A DNA stretch of 64,000 bases from Aldehydirespirator sp965117015 (GCA_965117015.1 OZ220747.1:1612001-1676000), one strand, 5' to 3'; positions 44,291-53,674 are shown, numbered from the stretch's first letter. A program made the numbers and translations. Notes: generated from the letters alone by a model not told the origin.

Positions 44291-45130
44291 TCAGCGGGTG
44301 GTGAACACGCCTGCGTCGAACACCACCCGGTCGCCCACGCAGGTCTGGAACAGCGTGGCGTCGCCGTCGACCCACATGCAGACATCGAGTCGCTGCCCGG
44401 GCAGGACCGGCGCCTTGAAGCGTCCGGCCATCGATCCGAACCGGGACGGATCGCTGCCGCACAGGGTGTGCAGCAGGGCCCGACCCGTCACCCCGAAGGT
44501 GCACAGTCCGTGCAGGATCGGGGTCTCGAAGCCGGCCAGGGCCGAGAACGAGGGATCGGAGTGGAGCGGGTTGCGGTCGCCGTTGAGGCGGTAGAGCAGG
44601 GCCTGGTCGGTGCGGGTGTCGTAGCCGGCTACACGGTCGGGCTCGCGGTCGGGCCGCTTCCAGGTGCTGGACGGGCCGCGGTCGCCGCCCCAGCCTCCCT
44701 CCCCGGAGATGAACAGCCCGGCCCGGCTGGTCCACATCGGCTCGCCGTCGTGGCTGCGGACGTTGGTCTCCAGCACCACCAGAGCGGCCTTGATCTTGTC
44801 GTAGATGGCGGCCACCCGGGACTGGGCCAGCGCCGATCCGGCCGCCGGCAGCTCCTGGTGAAGCTCGATGTGCTGATCGCCGTGCAGCACCGCGGCCAGG
44901 TTGAAGTCGCCGTAGCCGGGCGTGTTGCCGGCGCCCAGGACGACTGCCTGGGTGGGCAGCGCCCGCTGGGGGACGTCCCTGGTGTTCTCGGTGGTGAACT
45001 CCAGCTCGAAGCCGGTGGGATCCGACGCCCCGGCGCCCACCCCGAGGGCGTACAGCAGGCTGTCCTTGGAGGTCCAGCTGATCTCGGACTCTTCTCCCAC
45101 CGCGCCCACGGCATCAGGATTGATGGGCAT
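44291..45130 (-). CDS. MaoC-like (R)-specific enoyl-CoA hydratase
   Basis: 279 aa, double hot-dog fold as in hydratase 2 of peroxisomal multifunctional enzyme type 2. The N-terminal half has DSLLYALGVGAG and PTQAVVLG; the C-terminal half has the catalytic hydratase-2 motif YRLNGDRNPLHSDP (Asp and His), followed by GFETPILHGLCTFGVTGRALL. It would hydrate trans-2-enoyl-CoA to (R)-3-hydroxyacyl-CoA. Start ATG preceded by GGAGGTG. Stand-alone gene. Confidence 0.86.
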   Translation of the reverse strand: MPINPDAVGAVGEESEISWTSKDSLLYALGVGAGASDPTGFELEFTTENTRDVPQRALPTQAVVLGAGNTPGYGDFNLAAVLHGDQHIELHQELPAAGSALAQSRVAAIYDKIKAALVVLETNVRSHDGEPMWTSRAGLFISGEGGWGGDRGPSSTWKRPDREPDRVAGYDTRTDQALLYRLNGDRNPLHSDPSFSALAGFETPILHGLCTFGVTGRALLHTLCGSDPSRFGSMAGRFKAPVLPGQRLDVCMWVDGDATLFQTCVGDRVVFDAGVFTTR

Positions 45131-45212
45131 GACACCTCCACACGTCGCTGGCCGTCCACGCTAAGAGGAAGCGGGTGCAGTCACCAACGTCTCGTGGTGC
45201 GAGGGGGCCTCT

Positions 45213-45244
45213 TCCGCTCTTGTTCGCTTCGCTCACGGGCCGCC
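45213..45244. repeat. Solitary copy of the 46-bp repeat core
   Basis: CGCTCTTGTTCGCTTCGCTC followed by ACGGGCCGC matches the core of the array at 57985. It lies in the 217-bp gap between the divergent MaoC and PhyH-rhodanese genes; no gene is seen in that gap. Confidence 0.55.
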
Positions 45245-45334
45245 CAACCACAGCAACACGGCCCACGGCCTCGCTTGACGACTGGCGCGGTCTTTCGGCG
45301 TGCGCTCCCCCGCTCGGCCTCTGGCGCCCCGCGG

Positions 45335-45340
45335 TACCAT
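45335..45340 (+). promoter_or_regulatory. -10 box TACCAT of the PhyH-rhodanese gene
   Basis: TACCAT lies 7 nt before the ATG at 45348 without a Shine-Dalgarno sequence. Confidence 0.4.
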
Positions 45341-45347
45341 CCAAGCC

Positions 45348-47066
45348 ATGAATGCCGGTCCCGACTCCGCCTTCGGTTCGAGGCACGACTGCGACCTGGA
45401 GGCGTTCAGGGCGCTGGTCGAGCAGCCCATCGATCCGGCTGCCTACCCGCTGGCGACCAGCATCACCCAGGGCGTCCCCACCTACGACGGCACGTCGCTG
45501 GCCCACGGACCCACCGGCGACGCCGAGCACCGGGCTGCGCTGCGGGCCGAGCTCGCCACGGCCCTCGTCGACGGCCCCGGCATCGTCCTGCTCGAAGGGG
45601 CCGTGCCCCCCGGAGCGGTGGACCGGGCGTCGAGCGTGTTCTGGGACCTGATCGCGGCCCAGAATGCCCGGGGCGGGCTCGCCGGGGACCACTTCGCCAA
45701 GCCCGGCACCAACGACCGGGTGTGGAACGCGCTCGAGAAGCTGGCGGTGGCCGACCCCGACACCTTCATCGACTACCACCGCTCCGACGCCGTCGCGGTG
45801 GTCTGCGAGGCCTGGCTGGGACCCCGCTACCAGCTGACCGAGCAGGTGAACGTGGTCAATCCGGGCGGCGAGGCCCAGCACCCCCACCGCGACTACCACA
45901 TGGGCTTCCTCACCGACGACGAAGCCGAGCAGTTCCCCCTCCAGACCCACCGGCTGTCGCCGCTGCTCACCCTGCAGGGCGCCATCGCCCACTGCGACAT
46001 GGGCACCGAGACCGGCCCCACCATGTACCTGCCCCACTCCCACAAGTACGAGCTGGGCTACCTGGCGTGGCGCCGCCCCGAGTTCATCGAGTACTTCTCC
46101 CAGCACCGGGTGCAGCTGCCGCTGCGCAGCGGCGACGCGGTGTTCTTCAGCCCGGCCATGTTCCACGCCGCCGGCCACAACCGCACCGCCGACGTTCACC
46201 GCATCGCCAACCTGCTCCAGATCTCGTCCGCCTTCGGCCGGGCCACCGAGGCCGTGGACCGGGCTCGCATGGTCAACGCCGTGTACCCGACGCTGCGCTC
46301 GCGGGTCGCCGACGGCCTCGACCGGGCCGCGGCGGCCAACGTGGTGGCGGCCTGCGCCGAGGGCTACGCCTTCCCCACCAACCTCGACCTCGACCAGCCG
46401 GTGGACGGCCTGGCCCCGCCGTCGCAGGCCGACCTGATGAACCGGGCGCTCGACGAGGACTGGACGCCCGAGCACCTGACACAGGAGCTGGACCGACACG
46501 ACGAGCGCCACCGCAGCGCAGTGGGGGAGGACGACTGGTACCGCGTCGCCGACGCGGTACGAGCCGCGGGCACCCACCGGGCCGGTGTTGAGCTCCTCGA
46601 CGCGGGCACTGCGCCGGTCGGTGGTGGGATCGGCCAGTCCGGTCGTCGAGGGATCACGGTGGATGAGATGCTGGCCGAGGCCCGTGACGGAATTCAACGG
46701 TTCACCCCGGCCGAGCTGGCCGGCGCCCTCGAGGCCGGAACCTCCGACGCCCCGGACGATCAGCCGCTGGTGATCGACATCCGGGACCGCGACGACCGCG
46801 AGCGCACCGGAATGATCCCCGGCTCGATCAGCATCCCGCTGCTGGTGCTGGAGTGGCGCTGCGATCCCGCCTCGGGCGCCACGAACCCTGCGGTGAAGTC
46901 GCTGGACCAACGGGTGGTGACGGTGTGCAACGAGGGCTACACGTCGAGCTTCGCGGCTGCCTCGCTGAGGCGTCTGGGCTTCGAGCAGGCCGCCGACCTC
47001 GAGGGCGGCGTCGAAGGCTGGGGCGCCGCCGGTCTGCCCCTGGTCCAGCCCCCGCGCCCGGCCTAG
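45348..47066 (+). CDS. Phytanoyl-CoA dioxygenase-rhodanese fusion
   Basis: 572 aa. Residues about 70-300 form a PhyH-type Fe(II)/2-oxoglutarate oxygenase: iron ligands His180-x-Asp182 in QHPHRDYHMG, and the distal histidine in SPAMFHAAGHNRT, which also holds the oxoglutarate Arg region. Residues about 445-570 form a rhodanese domain: PLVIDIRDRDDRERTGMIPGSISIP and the catalytic Cys527 loop CNEGYTSS. The two are joined by a 130-residue helical linker in one uninterrupted frame. A sulfur-carrier domain on a 2-OG oxygenase is unusual; it might feed or protect a sulfur-containing substrate. ATG supported by a TACCAT box 7 nt upstream. Confidence 0.75.
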   Translation: MNAGPDSAFGSRHDCDLEAFRALVEQPIDPAAYPLATSITQGVPTYDGTSLAHGPTGDAEHRAALRAELATALVDGPGIVLLEGAVPPGAVDRASSVFWDLIAAQNARGGLAGDHFAKPGTNDRVWNALEKLAVADPDTFIDYHRSDAVAVVCEAWLGPRYQLTEQVNVVNPGGEAQHPHRDYHMGFLTDDEAEQFPLQTHRLSPLLTLQGAIAHCDMGTETGPTMYLPHSHKYELGYLAWRRPEFIEYFSQHRVQLPLRSGDAVFFSPAMFHAAGHNRTADVHRIANLLQISSAFGRATEAVDRARMVNAVYPTLRSRVADGLDRAAAANVVAACAEGYAFPTNLDLDQPVDGLAPPSQADLMNRALDEDWTPEHLTQELDRHDERHRSAVGEDDWYRVADAVRAAGTHRAGVELLDAGTAPVGGGIGQSGRRGITVDEMLAEARDGIQRFTPAELAGALEAGTSDAPDDQPLVIDIRDRDDRERTGMIPGSISIPLLVLEWRCDPASGATNPAVKSLDQRVVTVCNEGYTSSFAAASLRRLGFEQAADLEGGVEGWGAAGLPLVQPPRPA

Positions 47067-47088
47067 CCGCGCTCCGGCCCCGCAGTCG

Positions 47089-49164
47089 CTAGCGGCGGGC
47101 GTGGACCAGGCTGCGCTTGTGCTCCACGAAGTCGACCAGCACGTAGTCGCCGAGGTTCTCGTTGGTGGTGAAGAAGGCCCGGCCGCCGTTCATCTCGGTG
47201 ATGCGCTCGACGAAGTTCGTCAGATACGACGTGGCGTCCAGCATGAAGGTGTTGATCCGGATGCCGTCGCGGGTGCACCTGCCCACCTCGGCCAGGGTCA
47301 GATCGACGGTCTCGCGGGTGGGCGGGTAGCTGAAGAAGGGCCGTCCCGACGGCGTGATGTGGGCGGTGGGCTCCCCGTCGGTGATCATGATGATCTGCTT
47401 GGTGCCGGTCTGGCGGTTGAGCATGCGGCGGGCGAGCATGAACCCGTGCTGCATGTTGGTGCCGTAGACGTAGTCCCACGACACCTCGGGCAACTTCTCG
47501 GGACGGAATTCCCGGGCGACCTCGCTGAACGACACCAGTCCCAGGTAGTCGCGGGGGTACTGGCTGGAGATCAGCGAGTGCAGCGCCATGGCCACCTTCT
47601 TGGCCGGCAGGAAGTTGTTGCGCATGGGCATCGACAGCGACAGGTCGAGCATCAGCACGGTGGCCGAGCGGACCTGCTGCTCGGTTCGCTCCACCTCGAA
47701 GTCGTCGGGATGGAGCTGCACGGGCACGCCGCCGCCGGTGCGGGTGACGGCGTTGCGGATGGTGCGGCCGATGTGCAGGTTGAACGGGTCGCCGTACTCG
47801 TAGGCCTTGGTGTCGGGCTCGCGCTCGTGGCCCTGCCCGGAGCGGCTGATGGCATGGCGGCCGAACTTGTCGGCGTCGAGCCGGGCGAACAGATCCCGCA
47901 GGGCACCCTGGCCGATCTTGCGGATGGCCCGGGGAGTCAGGTCGAAACGCCCCTCGCGGTTCTCGATCAGGCCGGCCTCCTCCAGCATGCGGGCCACTTC
48001 GGCCATGCGCTCGAGGCTCTCGGCCGCGTCGTCGCCCAGCAGGCGGCGGACGGCCTCGGTGTCGGCCTCGGCGAGGGCCCCGGGGCTGGCCGAGCCCCGT
48101 AGCAGGTTCTCGAGCTGGTCGATGTCGCCGAGCTCGGCCAGCATGTCGGCGGCCTGGTTGAAGTCGAGGGGATCGACGCCGCCGAACTCGTAGCGCCGGT
48201 CCCAGCCAAGGTCACCGAACTCGTTGCGCAGGTGCTGGGCCAGCTCGTTGACCTGCCAGTTGAGGTCCATGTCGGCCAGCAGCTGGTCGGACAGCTGCTG
48301 GAGCTGGTCACGCTGGCCCGGCGTCATCGAGTTGAGCAGGGCCTGGGCCGCGGCCATGCGGCGGGCCATCACCTCCAGCAACTCGTCGAGGGTCTTGGGG
48401 TTCTCCGGGAAGAAGTCGCCGTAGCGCTGCATGAACCCCTCGAAGTCGGGCTCCTCCCCCCGGGCCCGCTGGGCCAGCATGGCGTTGAGCTCGGCCAGCA
48501 TGTCCTTGAGGCGCTGCATCTCCTCCGACGCCGAGCCGCTGCCGGCGGCGTCGTCGACCGCGCCCGCCATCCGGTCGAGGAATTGCTGCATGAGCTGCTC
48601 CCGGAGCCGCTCGGCCAACTCGGCGAACTGCTGGCGGGCCTCGTCGCTCTCGAAGTCGTAGTTGTCGAGGGCCTTGAACTGGCCGGCGAGGTCGGGGGGC
48701 ATCATGTCGAGTTGGGTGTTCTTGGTGGCCGCGGTCTGCGCGGTGAGGTCGGCTCGGCGGTCGTCGCCCTCGGCCCGGGCCTGGGCCGAGGCCGCGTCCA
48801 GGTCGTCGAGGGCCCGGCGCTCGGTGCGGACCACGTCCCGCAGGTCCTCGGCGATGTCCTCGTAGACGCCGCCCAGGTCGTGCTGCTCGAGCAGCTCGCG
48901 GCGTCGCTCCCTGAGCCGCTCGAGCATGTCGCGGAGGCCTTCGAGCTGGCGTCCCGAGCGGTCGCGGAAGCCCTCGGCCATCAGGCGGCGCAGGGCGCTG
49001 GCGAGGTCGCCGTGGTAGAGCAGGTCGTCGGCCAGCTCGTCGAAGATGTGGTCGGCGTCGAAGTCGAAGCCGGCCTGGCTGCCGTCCCAGCGCGAGTACG
49101 CGAAGTGGGCCGGCTCGGGCTGCGCCCGCAGACGGAGGCGCCAGCGCTTGGGCAGGGCGACCAT
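47089..49164 (-). CDS. VWA-domain protein, MoxR partner type
   Basis: 691 aa. The N-terminal 450 residues are helical and charged with coiled-coil character (LERLRERRRELLEQ, repeated Q/E/L runs). The C-terminal 200 residues form a von Willebrand A domain with MIDAS motif DLSLSM, a later Thr site and ITDGEPTAH. Cytosolic VWA proteins of this kind act with MoxR ATPases in cofactor insertion or protein activation; the candidate ATPase is at 41496, on the other strand. Both genes have the same TAGGGT -10 box. Confidence 0.82.
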   Translation of the reverse strand: MVALPKRWRLRLRAQPEPAHFAYSRWDGSQAGFDFDADHIFDELADDLLYHGDLASALRRLMAEGFRDRSGRQLEGLRDMLERLRERRRELLEQHDLGGVYEDIAEDLRDVVRTERRALDDLDAASAQARAEGDDRRADLTAQTAATKNTQLDMMPPDLAGQFKALDNYDFESDEARQQFAELAERLREQLMQQFLDRMAGAVDDAAGSGSASEEMQRLKDMLAELNAMLAQRARGEEPDFEGFMQRYGDFFPENPKTLDELLEVMARRMAAAQALLNSMTPGQRDQLQQLSDQLLADMDLNWQVNELAQHLRNEFGDLGWDRRYEFGGVDPLDFNQAADMLAELGDIDQLENLLRGSASPGALAEADTEAVRRLLGDDAAESLERMAEVARMLEEAGLIENREGRFDLTPRAIRKIGQGALRDLFARLDADKFGRHAISRSGQGHEREPDTKAYEYGDPFNLHIGRTIRNAVTRTGGGVPVQLHPDDFEVERTEQQVRSATVLMLDLSLSMPMRNNFLPAKKVAMALHSLISSQYPRDYLGLVSFSEVAREFRPEKLPEVSWDYVYGTNMQHGFMLARRMLNRQTGTKQIIMITDGEPTAHITPSGRPFFSYPPTRETVDLTLAEVGRCTRDGIRINTFMLDATSYLTNFVERITEMNGGRAFFTTNENLGDYVLVDFVEHKRSLVHARR

Positions 49165-49170
49165 CCCCTG

Positions 49171-49176
49171 ACCCTA
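49171..49176 (-). promoter_or_regulatory. -10 box TAGGGT of the VWA gene
   Basis: Minus-strand TAGGGT lies 6 nt before the ATG at 49164. Confidence 0.45.
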
Positions 49177-49232
49177 TCCTGGGCTCATCCCGGCCTTTGA
49201 ATGCAATTCCCGGAAATTTCTTGCTTCCGGAC

Positions 49233-49261
49233 TTGCAAATGTCATATCACAATGGTGTAAT
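49233..49261 (+). promoter_or_regulatory. Candidate whiB promoter, TTGCAA-17-TGTAAT
   Basis: TTGCAA at 49233-49238 and TGTAAT at 49256-49261 are 17 bp apart in an unusually AT-rich island (49200-49270). This leaves a leader of about 70 nt with a strong AGGAGG Shine-Dalgarno before the ATG at 49338. Confidence 0.4.
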
Positions 49262-49337
49262 TACATATATGGCACCCGGGCGGGCCGGGCTCTAGTCCCG
49301 CCGCTGGGGCCCGGATGGTCATCAGGAGGAAAACCGA

Positions 49338-49613
49338 ATGGAGCTACACGGCATCTTTCCGGCTGAGGACATGTCCTGGCAGCGCGAGGCCAACTGCCTC
49401 GGAGTGCATCCCGACCTCTTCTTTCCCGAGCGGGGCGCATCCACGCGCGAGGCCAAGGAAGTGTGCCGGGGCTGCGTAGTGCGCGAGGCGTGCCTGGAGT
49501 TCGCGCTGAACAACGGCGAGAAGTTCGGCATCTGGGGTGGCATGAGCGAGCGTGAGCGTCGCCGCATCCGCAGAGCCCGTGCCCTCCAGCGCCGCGCCGT
49601 CGCCAGCGCCTGA
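49338..49613 (+). CDS. WhiB-family transcriptional regulator
   Basis: 91 aa. The four cluster-binding cysteines are Cys20, Cys43, Cys46 and Cys52 (C, CRGC, C), followed by the turn FGIWGGMSE and a basic Arg-rich tail for DNA contact. WhiB proteins hold an O2- and NO-sensitive [4Fe-4S] cluster and bind the principal sigma factor; they are restricted to actinobacteria and their phages. The short form and GIWGG turn suggest a WhiB1/WhiB2-type housekeeping member. Strong AGGAGG before the ATG. Confidence 0.92.
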   Translation: MELHGIFPAEDMSWQREANCLGVHPDLFFPERGASTREAKEVCRGCVVREACLEFALNNGEKFGIWGGMSERERRRIRRARALQRRAVASA

Positions 49614-49669
49614 CAACAACACCGCCCTTCTCCTTCCACAGACCGGATGCGGCTGTGGACAGAGCACGG

Positions 49670-49675
49670 TATGCT
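49670..49675 (+). promoter_or_regulatory. -10 box TATGCT of tatA
   Basis: TATGCT lies 8 nt before the tatA ATG with no Shine-Dalgarno. Confidence 0.45.
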
Positions 49676-49683
49676 TCGTAGCG

Positions 49684-49914
49684 ATGCCAAACATCGGTGC
49701 ACCTGAACTCCTCATCATCCTGGTGCTCGTCCTGCTGGTGTTCGGCGGGGCGAAGCTCCCGAAGCTGGCCCGGTCGCTCGGCCAGGCGCAGCGCGAGTTC
49801 AAGGACGGTCTGTCCGAAGCCGCCAAGGAGGGCGAAACCTCCGGAGGCAGCAGCCAGGCAACCGGCGGCGACAACTCGGGCGGCGGCGCTTCGGGCAAGA
49901 ACGGCTCGTCCTGA
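49684..49914 (+). CDS. tatA: Sec-independent translocase subunit TatA
   Basis: 76 aa. One N-terminal membrane helix (APELLIILVLVLLVFG), the FGGAKLPKLARSLG hinge, an amphipathic helix and a Gly/Ser-rich tail: classic TatA. It forms the pore for folded proteins exported by the twin-arginine route. ATG at 49684 is supported by TATGCT 8 nt before it. No tatB or tatC in the window. Confidence 0.9.
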   Translation: MPNIGAPELLIILVLVLLVFGGAKLPKLARSLGQAQREFKDGLSEAAKEGETSGGSSQATGGDNSGGGASGKNGSS

Positions 49915-49939
49915 GAGCCCCGCGGCGAGGCGGACACCA

Positions 49940-50245
49940 ATGACGCTCACGGGCGCCGACATCGAGGCGGTGGACGAACCGCCGGTCGGCCAAGCCACCA
50001 TCATCTATCTCGGGTCTGTCGCGCCCCACTGGGAGGTGCGCGCCGTCTACGGCGACGCCGACTTCATGACCTCCTTCCGGGACCGGGTCCACGCCCGTCT
50101 GCTGCTGCTGCCACCCCACGACCCACAGTTCCGACGCAACCGCGAGCGGGTCAATCGCGACGCTGAACGCGAGCGGATCATCGTGAACTGGGACCTCGGC
50201 TATCCGGAGGAAGAAGACGAGTATTCCGGCCGGGAGCGGGTCTAA
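49940..50245 (+). CDS. Small conserved-looking protein of unknown function
   Basis: 101 aa, not recognised. Predicted soluble, alpha/beta: IIYLGSVAPHWEVRAVYGD, DRVHARLLLLPPHDPQFRRNRERV, and an acidic end with EEEDEY. Lies 25 nt after tatA and 22 nt before ppk1 on the same strand, so probably part of that transcript. Codon use looks like that of its neighbours. Confidence 0.55.
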   Translation: MTLTGADIEAVDEPPVGQATIIYLGSVAPHWEVRAVYGDADFMTSFRDRVHARLLLLPPHDPQFRRNRERVNRDAERERIIVNWDLGYPEEEDEYSGRERV

Positions 50246-50267
50246 CCGCGCTCGGATAGGTGAGCCC

Positions 50268-52352
50268 ATGATCCGCGTCGGAGGATGGGCTGAGCCGCTC
50301 ACGGACTACTTCAGCCGGGAAATCTCGTGGCTGGCCTTCAACGCCCGCGTCCTCGCCCTCGCCGACGACGCTGACGTCCCCCTGCTGGAGCAGGCCAGAT
50401 ACCTCAGCATCTTCGCCACCAACCTCGACGAGTTCTTTCAGGTCCGGGTGTCCGGTCTCGCCGACCGGGTGGCGGCCGAGCTCACCGAGCGCACCCTCGA
50501 CGGGCACACCCCCGCCGAGCAGCTCCGCGAGGTCCGCCGGATCGCCGCCGAACTGTGCGCCGAGCAGCAGCGCCTCTTCATCGACAAGGTCAGGCCGGCG
50601 CTGGCCGCCGAGGGCATCCATCTCCTCACCCCCGACGAGATCAGCCCCGCCGAGGGCGCCTACCTCCGCGACCACTTCGAGCAGCGGGTCTTCCCGGTGC
50701 TCACCCCGCTGGCCGTCGATCCCGGACATCCGTTCCCGTTCATCTCGGACCTCTCGCTGAGCCTGGCCGTGCTGATGAGCGACCCCGTCGACTCCGAGCA
50801 GCGCTTCGCCCGGGTCAAAGTCCCCGACACCCTCGACCGCTGGGTCGAGACCAGCGAGGGCTCCTGCCGGTTCGTGGCCCTCGAGGATGTGATCGCGGCC
50901 CATCTCGACATGCTCTTCCCGGGCATGGAGGTGCTGGAGCACCACAGCTTCCGGGTCACCCGCAACGCCGACCTCACCCTCAACGACGAGGACGCCGACG
51001 ACCTGCTGATCGCGGTGCAGATGGAGCTCCGCCGGCGCCGCTTCCAGTGGGCCGTCCGCCTCGAGGTGGCCGACACGATGTCGGACGAGGTGCTCGACCT
51101 GCTGCTGCGCGAGCTCAACCTGCGCGCCGACGCCCTGGTCCGGGTGCGGGGCCCCATCGACCTGAGCGGCCTCAACGAGATCGCGGGCCTGCCCCGGCCC
51201 GAGCTGACATGGCCCCACTGGCGCGGCATCACCGAGCCGGATCTGCTGACCGAGGACGGCCCGGCCGACTTCTTCAAGGTGCTGCGCTCCGGCGACCTGC
51301 TCGTGCACCATCCGTACTCGTCGTTCAGCCGCTCGGTGGGCGCGCTCATCCGCCAGGCGGCCAGAGATCCGGCCGTGCTGGCCATCAAGCTCACGCTGTA
51401 CCGCACCTCCGGCGACAGCCCCATCATCGACGCCCTGGTGGCCGCGGCCGAGAGGGGCAAGCAGGTGGCGGTGCTGGTGGAGTTGAAGGCCCGCTTCGAC
51501 GAGGCCCAGAACATCGGCTGGGCCAAGCGGCTGGAGCAGGCCGGCGCCCACGTGGCCTACGGCCTGGTCGGCCTGAAGATCCACGCCAAGATCGCCATGA
51601 TCGTGCGGGAGGAGCCCGACGGCATCCGCCGCTACTGCCACATCGGCACCGGCAACTACAACCACCGCACCGCCCGCATCTACGAGGACTTCGGCCTGCT
51701 GACCGCCAATCCGGGGGTCGGAGCGGACGTCGCCAGCCTGTTCAACCAGCTCACCGGCTACGGCCGCAACGTCGAGCACAAGCACCTGATCACCGCGCCC
51801 GAGCAGCTCCGCCCCCGCCTGACCGAACTGATCGAGCAGGAGATGCACGTGCCCGGCGGCCGCATCATCATGAAGCTCAACTCCCTGGCCGACGGGCCGA
51901 TGATCGACCAGCTCTACAAGGCGTCGCAGGCCGGCGTGGAGATCGACCTGATCGTGCGGGGCCTGTGCGGTCTGCGGCCCGGCGTGGCCGGCCTGTCCGA
52001 GACGATACGGGTGCGCTCGATAGTGGGCCGGTTCCTCGAGCACTCACGCATCTACCACTTCGCCAACGGCGACGGTCCGGGCCGTCCCGCCACCTACATC
52101 GGCTCCGCCGACCTGCTGAGCCGCAACCTCGACCGCAGGGTGGAGGCTCTAGTGCGGGTGGACGATCCGCGGCTGGCGGCCCGGGTGGTCGAGGTGGCCG
52201 AGGTGAGCCTGTCCGACGAGCACCTGGCCTGGACGCTGGACTCCGAAGGCGTCTGGACCCGCCACGACCGCGGCGCCGACACCGACACCCACGTCCGGCT
52301 CCAGCAACTGGCCCTGAACCGGGCCCGTCCCGCCGAGCGGGTCCTACCATGA
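50268..52352 (+). CDS. ppk1: Polyphosphate kinase 1
   Basis: 694 aa, full length for Ppk1. Seen are the N-terminal SREISWLAFNARVLALADD, NLDEFFQVRVSGL, VFPVLTPLAVDPGHPFP, and the phosphorylated-histidine region YCHIGTGNYNHRTARIYEDFGLLTAN with LKIHAKIAMIVR. It makes polyphosphate from ATP reversibly. Co-directional with and 4 nt before the MFS gene. Confidence 0.93.
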   Translation: MIRVGGWAEPLTDYFSREISWLAFNARVLALADDADVPLLEQARYLSIFATNLDEFFQVRVSGLADRVAAELTERTLDGHTPAEQLREVRRIAAELCAEQQRLFIDKVRPALAAEGIHLLTPDEISPAEGAYLRDHFEQRVFPVLTPLAVDPGHPFPFISDLSLSLAVLMSDPVDSEQRFARVKVPDTLDRWVETSEGSCRFVALEDVIAAHLDMLFPGMEVLEHHSFRVTRNADLTLNDEDADDLLIAVQMELRRRRFQWAVRLEVADTMSDEVLDLLLRELNLRADALVRVRGPIDLSGLNEIAGLPRPELTWPHWRGITEPDLLTEDGPADFFKVLRSGDLLVHHPYSSFSRSVGALIRQAARDPAVLAIKLTLYRTSGDSPIIDALVAAAERGKQVAVLVELKARFDEAQNIGWAKRLEQAGAHVAYGLVGLKIHAKIAMIVREEPDGIRRYCHIGTGNYNHRTARIYEDFGLLTANPGVGADVASLFNQLTGYGRNVEHKHLITAPEQLRPRLTELIEQEMHVPGGRIIMKLNSLADGPMIDQLYKASQAGVEIDLIVRGLCGLRPGVAGLSETIRVRSIVGRFLEHSRIYHFANGDGPGRPATYIGSADLLSRNLDRRVEALVRVDDPRLAARVVEVAEVSLSDEHLAWTLDSEGVWTRHDRGADTDTHVRLQQLALNRARPAERVLP

Positions 52353-52356
52353 CGGA

Positions 52357-53643
52357 GTGGGCCAGGACCGGGTGAGCGATCAGGGCGAGCCGGGCCGGCC
52401 CGTTCCCGCCTACAGCCCCTTCCAGCGCCTGGCCCGGGTCCACGCCGCGGCCACCGCCACCGACGCGGTGATCGCAGTGGCCCTGGCCGGGTCGATCTTC
52501 TTCTCGATCAGCCCCGACGCGGCCCGCAACCGCATCGCCCTGTACCTGGCCCTCACCATGGCCCCGTTCGCGGTGGTCACACCGCTGATCGGCCCGGTCA
52601 TCGACCGGATGCCGGGCGGGCGCCGGGCCATGATCCTGGTCACCAACCTGGGCCGGCTGGTGGTGGCCCTGCTCATGATCCGCCACCTCGACACCCTGTG
52701 GCTGTTTCCCGAGGCCTTCGCGCTGCTGGTGCTGCAGAAGTCCTACGCGGTGGCCAAGAGCGCGGTGGTGCCCCGCTACGTGCCCACCGAATCCAACCTG
52801 GTGCAGGCCAACAGCCGCCTGGCCCTCATCAGCGCGGTGATGAGCCTGGTGGGGGCGAGCATCGGCGCGGCTCTGGCCTTCCTGGGAAGCCCGGCCGTGG
52901 CCGCCGGCGCGGCGACCATCGGCTACCTGGTGGCGACCGCGATCACGTTCCAGCTGCCCCGCATCCCGGTGGCCCGGACCAGAACCACCTCGACCGAGCG
53001 CTCTGCTCTGCGGGCGGCCACCATCCTGCTGTCGGCGTCGGCCATGGCGGTGATTCGGGGCGCGGTGGGGTTCGTCACCTTCATGCTGGCCTTCGCGCTG
53101 CGCGGCGGCGAGGAGGGGCTGGACGTGAGCGCGCCGGGCGCGGCGGTGGGCGGGGCGGTGGCCTCCGAGCGCGGCGTCGACATCGTCGGCGATCCGGGCG
53201 CGCCGTTCTGGCACTACGCGGTGGTGGTGGCTGTGGCCGGACTGGCCGCGTTCACGGGAGTGCAGATCGCTCCCATCCTGAGACGCCGTCTGGTGGAGGA
53301 GATGATCCTGCTCGGATCGCTGGCCGTGGCCCTGTCCACCGCGTTGCTGGCCGCCATGACCGGCGGGCTGATGGGGATGGTGCTGCTGTCGGGCGGTGTG
53401 GCCATCTCAGCCGCCGTCGGCAAGCTCGCCTTCGACTCGCTGGTGCAGCGCGACGCGCCCGACGCCAACCACGGACGGTCGTTCTCCCGGTTCGAGGCCC
53501 GCTTCCAGATCGCCTGGGTGGTCGGCGCCTTCGCCCCCGTCATCCTGCCCATCCCCGCCCGCCTGGGGTCCGGCATGGTGGCCCTGGTGGCCGCCGCCGC
53601 ACTGATCTTCTTCGTCCTGAGCCGCCGCCGCCCGGCCGCGTAG
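52357..53643 (+). CDS. MFS-type transporter
   Basis: 428 aa with 10-12 hydrophobic helices. A central MFS-like loop (GPVIDRMPGGRRAMILVTN) lies after helix 2. A soluble insert with Gly/Ala-rich sequence lies between helices around residue 250. No substrate clue. GTG start 4 nt after ppk1, so possibly co-transcribed. Confidence 0.7.
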   Translation: MGQDRVSDQGEPGRPVPAYSPFQRLARVHAAATATDAVIAVALAGSIFFSISPDAARNRIALYLALTMAPFAVVTPLIGPVIDRMPGGRRAMILVTNLGRLVVALLMIRHLDTLWLFPEAFALLVLQKSYAVAKSAVVPRYVPTESNLVQANSRLALISAVMSLVGASIGAALAFLGSPAVAAGAATIGYLVATAITFQLPRIPVARTRTTSTERSALRAATILLSASAMAVIRGAVGFVTFMLAFALRGGEEGLDVSAPGAAVGGAVASERGVDIVGDPGAPFWHYAVVVAVAGLAAFTGVQIAPILRRRLVEEMILLGSLAVALSTALLAAMTGGLMGMVLLSGGVAISAAVGKLAFDSLVQRDAPDANHGRSFSRFEARFQIAWVVGAFAPVILPIPARLGSGMVALVAAAALIFFVLSRRRPAA

Positions 53644-53674
53644 CTCAGAAGAAGCGCGTTCGGCCGGGAGGCAA

